A stretch of DNA of 8,864 nucleotides from Vulcanimicrobiia bacterium (GTDB lineage Bacteria > Eremiobacterota > Eremiobacteria > Baltobacterales > Baltobacteraceae). A model generated the notes under the pieces. That model was given only the letters and a program-made list of their open reading frames with translations. It did not search any database and had not been told where the DNA came from. Position 1 is the first letter of the stretch. Every line of letters begins with the position of its first letter. The stretch spans positions 1-8,864 of the forward strand of contig JAMXLG010000148.1 in the NCBI GenBank assembly GCA_024281135.1, in the 5' to 3' direction. Shown here one piece after another: positions 6,362 to 8,864 of this stretch. The position numbers and the translations under genes were made by a program.

Positions 6362-6996
6362 CGCCCAAGCCGCCGCACGATTTGGTGCAGGCGGTCCGCG
6401 CCGAATTGGCGACTCCCGGGCGCTATCATCTCGCGCAAACGAGTACGGTGCATCGGTCGTGGCTCCAAATCGCGCTACAGTGGCTCTACGATCGCTACGG
6501 CGATTTGCTTCACGCATTGCAATCTCGTCTCCACGTCGGGCCGAACGCGGTCTCAGTGTTCGGCGACGCCATCGTGGTGGTCTGCGTCATCGTCGTTGGT
6601 GTAGTGGGTGCGCGGCTACTCATAACGCTGCAAGTCGAGCGCGCGCGGCGTAGCAGCACGATATCAATTGGACCGCCGCGCAGCGCGCATGCCATCGCGA
6701 GCGCTGCAGGCGACGCTGCGGCAGCGGGTGACTACGTCCGCGCGATTCGTTTGCTGTTTGCAGCGGCGGTGACACTGCTCGATCTGCGCGGCATCCTTCA
6801 CGACGATCCGAGCGCGACGGTCAACGACTTGCGGCGTGCGCTTCGCGCGCGCAACGCCGCGGCAGAACCGCCGTTCGTGGAAATCGCCCGCATGTTTTCG
6901 GCGGCCGCGTACGCCGAGCAGCATCTCGACGCAACGGCATGGGAAGCGGCGCGAAGCGCATACGAACGCCTCTCTGCGAGCGCAAGCGCGGCATGA
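6358..6996 (+). CDS. DUF4129 domain membrane protein
   Basis: This 212-residue protein has an N-terminal soluble part, one hydrophobic helix at about 66-91, and a cytosolic C-terminal DUF4129-like helical domain (110-205). The typical pattern is present: GDYVRAIRLLFAAAVTLLD (124-142), the relaxed 'DDPSATVNDLRRAL' stretch (149-162), and FSAAAYAEQHLDATAWEAA (180-198) in place of the usual 'YG...' segment. The family is found mostly in MoxR/DUF58 clusters and often fused to transglutaminase-like proteins; no transglutaminase domain is visible here. The start is the GTG at 6358, overlapping the previous stop. The end overlaps the next ATG by four bases. Its exact function is unknown. Confidence 0.83.
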   Translation: MTPKPPHDLVQAVRAELATPGRYHLAQTSTVHRSWLQIALQWLYDRYGDLLHALQSRLHVGPNAVSVFGDAIVVVCVIVVGVVGARLLITLQVERARRSSTISIGPPRSAHAIASAAGDAAAAGDYVRAIRLLFAAAVTLLDLRGILHDDPSATVNDLRRALRARNAAAEPPFVEIARMFSAAAYAEQHLDATAWEAARSAYERLSASASAA

Positions 6997-7853
6997 AAGC
7001 GCGAGCGCTCGAATTCGCGATTTTCCTGGGTGGCATCGGCGTGCTGCTTGCCTTTGCGTTCGCCGGGCAAAGCGGTACGCTTTCCGCGTACTCGACGTTC
7101 GATACGGGACCGAACGGATATCAGGCGCTCTTCAACGTGTTGCGCTCCGAGAACGTTCCCGTCGACCGGTTGCAGCAGCCCCTCGGATTGCGCGATCCGA
7201 ACATTCGCGTGCTGGCTTTTACGTCGACGTTGCCCGAGATGACCACCAATCAAGGCTCGGTCTACGACGACAACGACTACAAGCAGCTCGCCGCCTTTGA
7301 AAAGTCGGGCGGTCGCATCGTCTATTTCGCGTCGCCGCGAGTCGACCCGATGCGCGCCTCAATCGGACGCAGCAACATCCGCGTAACGTTTCTCGATGCT
7401 ACGCAGTTCACGAACCGCGCGCTCTCGGAACGTCCGCAGCGAATCGTGAAGGCGTTCGACATTCTAGCTGGTCGCGGCGTCGTCGCGTTCGACGAACGTC
7501 TCCACGGCTATGGGACCAATCGCACCTTGTGGTCGGTGCTGCCCTTCCCCGTGCGTGCTGCGTTTTGGATTGTCGTTGTTGCGGTGCTCATCGTTCTCGT
7601 CGACGCCAACATCCGCTTTGCTCCGGCCGTCGTTCGCGAACCGCCCGCCGAGCGCGACTCGGCCGCATACGTCGCTTCGATGGCCGCCTTGTTACGTCGT
7701 GCGCACGCCGGGGCTGCTGCGATCGCGCGCTTTGCCAAGAAGACAAAGGACGACGACGAACTGCAGAATCTCGCGCAAGTTGCGCATCCAACTGACGCGA
7801 TGGTCGTACGTGCCGCGGTACTCGCAGCCCGTCAGCGAAAGGAAGGCGTGTGA
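6993..7853 (+). CDS. DUF4350 domain membrane protein
   Basis: This 286-residue protein has a membrane helix near residues 5-24. A DUF4350-like domain follows: SAYSTFDTGPNGYQALFNVL (31-50) is the typical opening, then a Rossmann-like stretch with IRVLAFTSTLPEM (71-83) and a glycine-rich GGRIVYFASP (106-115). FDERLHGYG (166-174) is the usual 'DE..HG' closing motif. A second membrane helix lies at about 187-206, with a cytosolic tail to the end. ATG 6993 is chosen because it overlaps the previous stop as ATGA and starts directly at the helix; the upstream extension would lie in another frame of the preceding gene. The next gene starts at 7850 inside this stop. In MoxR operons this protein is probably part of the membrane complex. 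Confidence 0.85.
   Translation: MKARALEFAIFLGGIGVLLAFAFAGQSGTLSAYSTFDTGPNGYQALFNVLRSENVPVDRLQQPLGLRDPNIRVLAFTSTLPEMTTNQGSVYDDNDYKQLAAFEKSGGRIVYFASPRVDPMRASIGRSNIRVTFLDATQFTNRALSERPQRIVKAFDILAGRGVVAFDERLHGYGTNRTLWSVLPFPVRAAFWIVVVAVLIVLVDANIRFAPAVVREPPAERDSAAYVASMAALLRRAHAGAAAIARFAKKTKDDDELQNLAQVAHPTDAMVVRAAVLAARQRKEGV
7841..7846 (+). promoter_or_regulatory. Ribosome binding site for the MoxR ATPase
   Basis: GGAAGG lies three bases before the GTG at 7850, inside the end of the DUF4350 gene. It supports the GTG as start and suggests that translation of the ATPase is not only by coupling. Confidence 0.5.
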
Positions 7854-8815
7854 ATCAATCGATCGCCGAAGTAGCCGGCTTCTCCGAGCGCATTCGCGAG
7901 GGATTTGCGCGAACGATCGTCGGCGGCGACCGCACGGTGTTCGCCCTGCTGCTCGCGCTGCTGACGCGCGGTCACGCGCTGCTCGAAGGCGTTCCGGGAA
8001 CCGGGAAGACGCTTGCGGTTCGCGCGTTTGCCGCGCTCCTTGGTTTAGAGTTCAGACGGATTCAATTTACGCCCGACCTCATGCCCGCCGACGTGACCGG
8101 CACGTCGGTATTCAATCCGCAAACGGCGCAATTCACGGTGCGTCCGGGTCCGATCAATGCAAATGTGGTGCTAGCCGACGAAATCAATCGCACGCCACCG
8201 AAAACGCAAGCAGCGTTGCTTGAGGCGATGGAAGAAGGCCGCACCACGATCGACGGCAAGCCGATCGCACTCCCGTCGCCGTTCATCGTCTGTGCAACGC
8301 AGAATCCGATCGAGTACGAAGGCACCTATCCACTTCCCGAGGCGCAGCTGGACCGCTTCATGGTAAAGATCGAGACGGGATATCCGGCGCAAGCGGAAGA
8401 GCTCGACTTGCTTGCGCGCGTTGCTGCCGGTTTTGATCCGCGGTCGCTCGATCACACCGCTGTGTCCGCGGTCACGAATGCGAGTGAGATTTCATCGGCA
8501 CAAGCCGCGGTTCGTGCAGTACACGTTGCGGACGAGGTTCGCGCGTACATTTATGCGGTAGCGGCCGCGACCCGTTCCAACGCGCGGTTAGCGCTCGGGG
8601 CGTCTCCGCGCGCAGCTGTGTCTCTTCTCCTTGCTGCGCAGGCAGCGGCGGCTATCGACGGGCGCGCATTCGCAACACCTGATGACGTGAAAGACGTTGC
8701 CCCGATCGTGCTGCCGCATCGCGTCATCGTGCAGCCGGAGGCCGAGATCGAAGGCACGACGGGCGCATCGGTTATCGCCGAGATTCTCGGCAGCGTTCCC
8801 GTTCCGCGTGCGTAG
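7850..8815 (+). CDS. MoxR-family AAA+ ATPase
   Basis: This 321-residue protein has the standard MoxR layout. Walker A is GVPGTGKT (47-54) and Walker B is VVLADEIN (106-113), with the acidic pair D110/E111. Sensor 1 is N152 in ATQNPIEYEGTYPLPEAQLDRF (149-170), which also carries the arginine-finger R169. Sensor 2 lies in LGASPRA (249-255). The C-terminal helical lid covers about 190-321. The length and all key residues are typical, so it should hydrolyse ATP and act as a hexameric chaperone. Such ATPases often help insert metals or assemble protein complexes and work with a VWA- or DUF58-containing partner, which probably begins at 8808. Start is the GTG at 7850, overlapping the previous stop as GTGA. 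Confidence 0.95.
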   Translation: MNQSIAEVAGFSERIREGFARTIVGGDRTVFALLLALLTRGHALLEGVPGTGKTLAVRAFAALLGLEFRRIQFTPDLMPADVTGTSVFNPQTAQFTVRPGPINANVVLADEINRTPPKTQAALLEAMEEGRTTIDGKPIALPSPFIVCATQNPIEYEGTYPLPEAQLDRFMVKIETGYPAQAEELDLLARVAAGFDPRSLDHTAVSAVTNASEISSAQAAVRAVHVADEVRAYIYAVAAATRSNARLALGASPRAAVSLLLAAQAAAAIDGRAFATPDDVKDVAPIVLPHRVIVQPEAEIEGTTGASVIAEILGSVPVPRA

Positions 8816-8864
8816 GCTGCGCTTACCGCTCTGGCCGTCTTCGCGCGCCATTTGGGCGCTCGCC
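8808..8864 (+). CDS. Probable DUF58 protein, only the N-terminus present
   Basis: From the GTG at 8808 the frame stays open to the window end, giving 19 residues beginning MRRLRLPLWPSSRAIWALA. The basic start and emerging hydrophobic helix resemble the first membrane segment of DUF58 proteins, which normally follow MoxR genes. It overlaps the MoxR stop by eight bases. The identity rests on position and this short stretch only. Confidence 0.55.
   Translation, partial: MRRLRLPLWPSSRAIWALA

Noticed and set aside
1..8864. Mobile element, CRISPR or defence island
   Set aside because: No transposase, integrase, terminal repeats, regular spaced repeats or known defence domains were seen; MoxR and winged-helix genes alone do not indicate defence.

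Overview
The window is a dense, high-GC bacterial chromosome segment with ten complete protein genes and two cut by the window edges. I see no RNA genes, insertion sequences, CRISPR arrays or prophage genes, and no gap longer than about 65 bases. The organism cannot be named for certain. Three things together resemble Candidatus Eremiobacterota (WPS-2) genomes: alanine/arginine-rich coding with many GCG/CGA/ATCG codon junctions, a row of secreted propeller lipoproteins, and a lipoprotein domain with 'IHWP' and 'YISPS' signatures. That placement is from memory of the family, not from a search.

Region 1 (2-3038, + strand) holds three secreted or surface-protein genes in a tight row. They are the 3' part of a beta-propeller-like protein, a small Ig-like lipoprotein with a nine-glycine linker, and a 576-residue lipoprotein with two beta-sandwich regions and an NHL-type propeller. 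The last two overlap by four bases, so the set probably forms one operon for envelope proteins. A lone pseudopilin gene (3088-3774, - strand) faces them.

Region 2 (3775-4790, + strand) is a two-gene module: a six-helix membrane protein and a MarR/HTH_34-type winged-helix regulator joined by an ATGA overlap. A perfect 17-bp palindrome sits just upstream and overlaps the probable promoter, which suggests autoregulation. A MOSC-domain protein on the - strand (4724-5362) converges on the regulator and overlaps its 3' end by 67 bases.

Region 3 (5426-8864, + strand) is a tightly coupled operon in which every junction overlaps: a DUF7847-like multi-pass membrane protein, a DUF4129 protein, a DUF4350 protein, a MoxR-type AAA+ ATPase and the start of a probable DUF58 protein. 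This is the known MoxR/DUF58 type of cluster, thought to work as a membrane-linked chaperone or assembly system whose substrate is usually unknown. The 63-bp gap between the MOSC gene and this operon holds two interleaved inverted repeats, one of which would pair with the likely ribosome-binding site.

I found no clear new defence or mobile system. The best leads are the operator-controlled membrane/winged-helix pair, the lineage-flavoured lipoprotein cluster, and the possible leader switch ahead of the MoxR operon.
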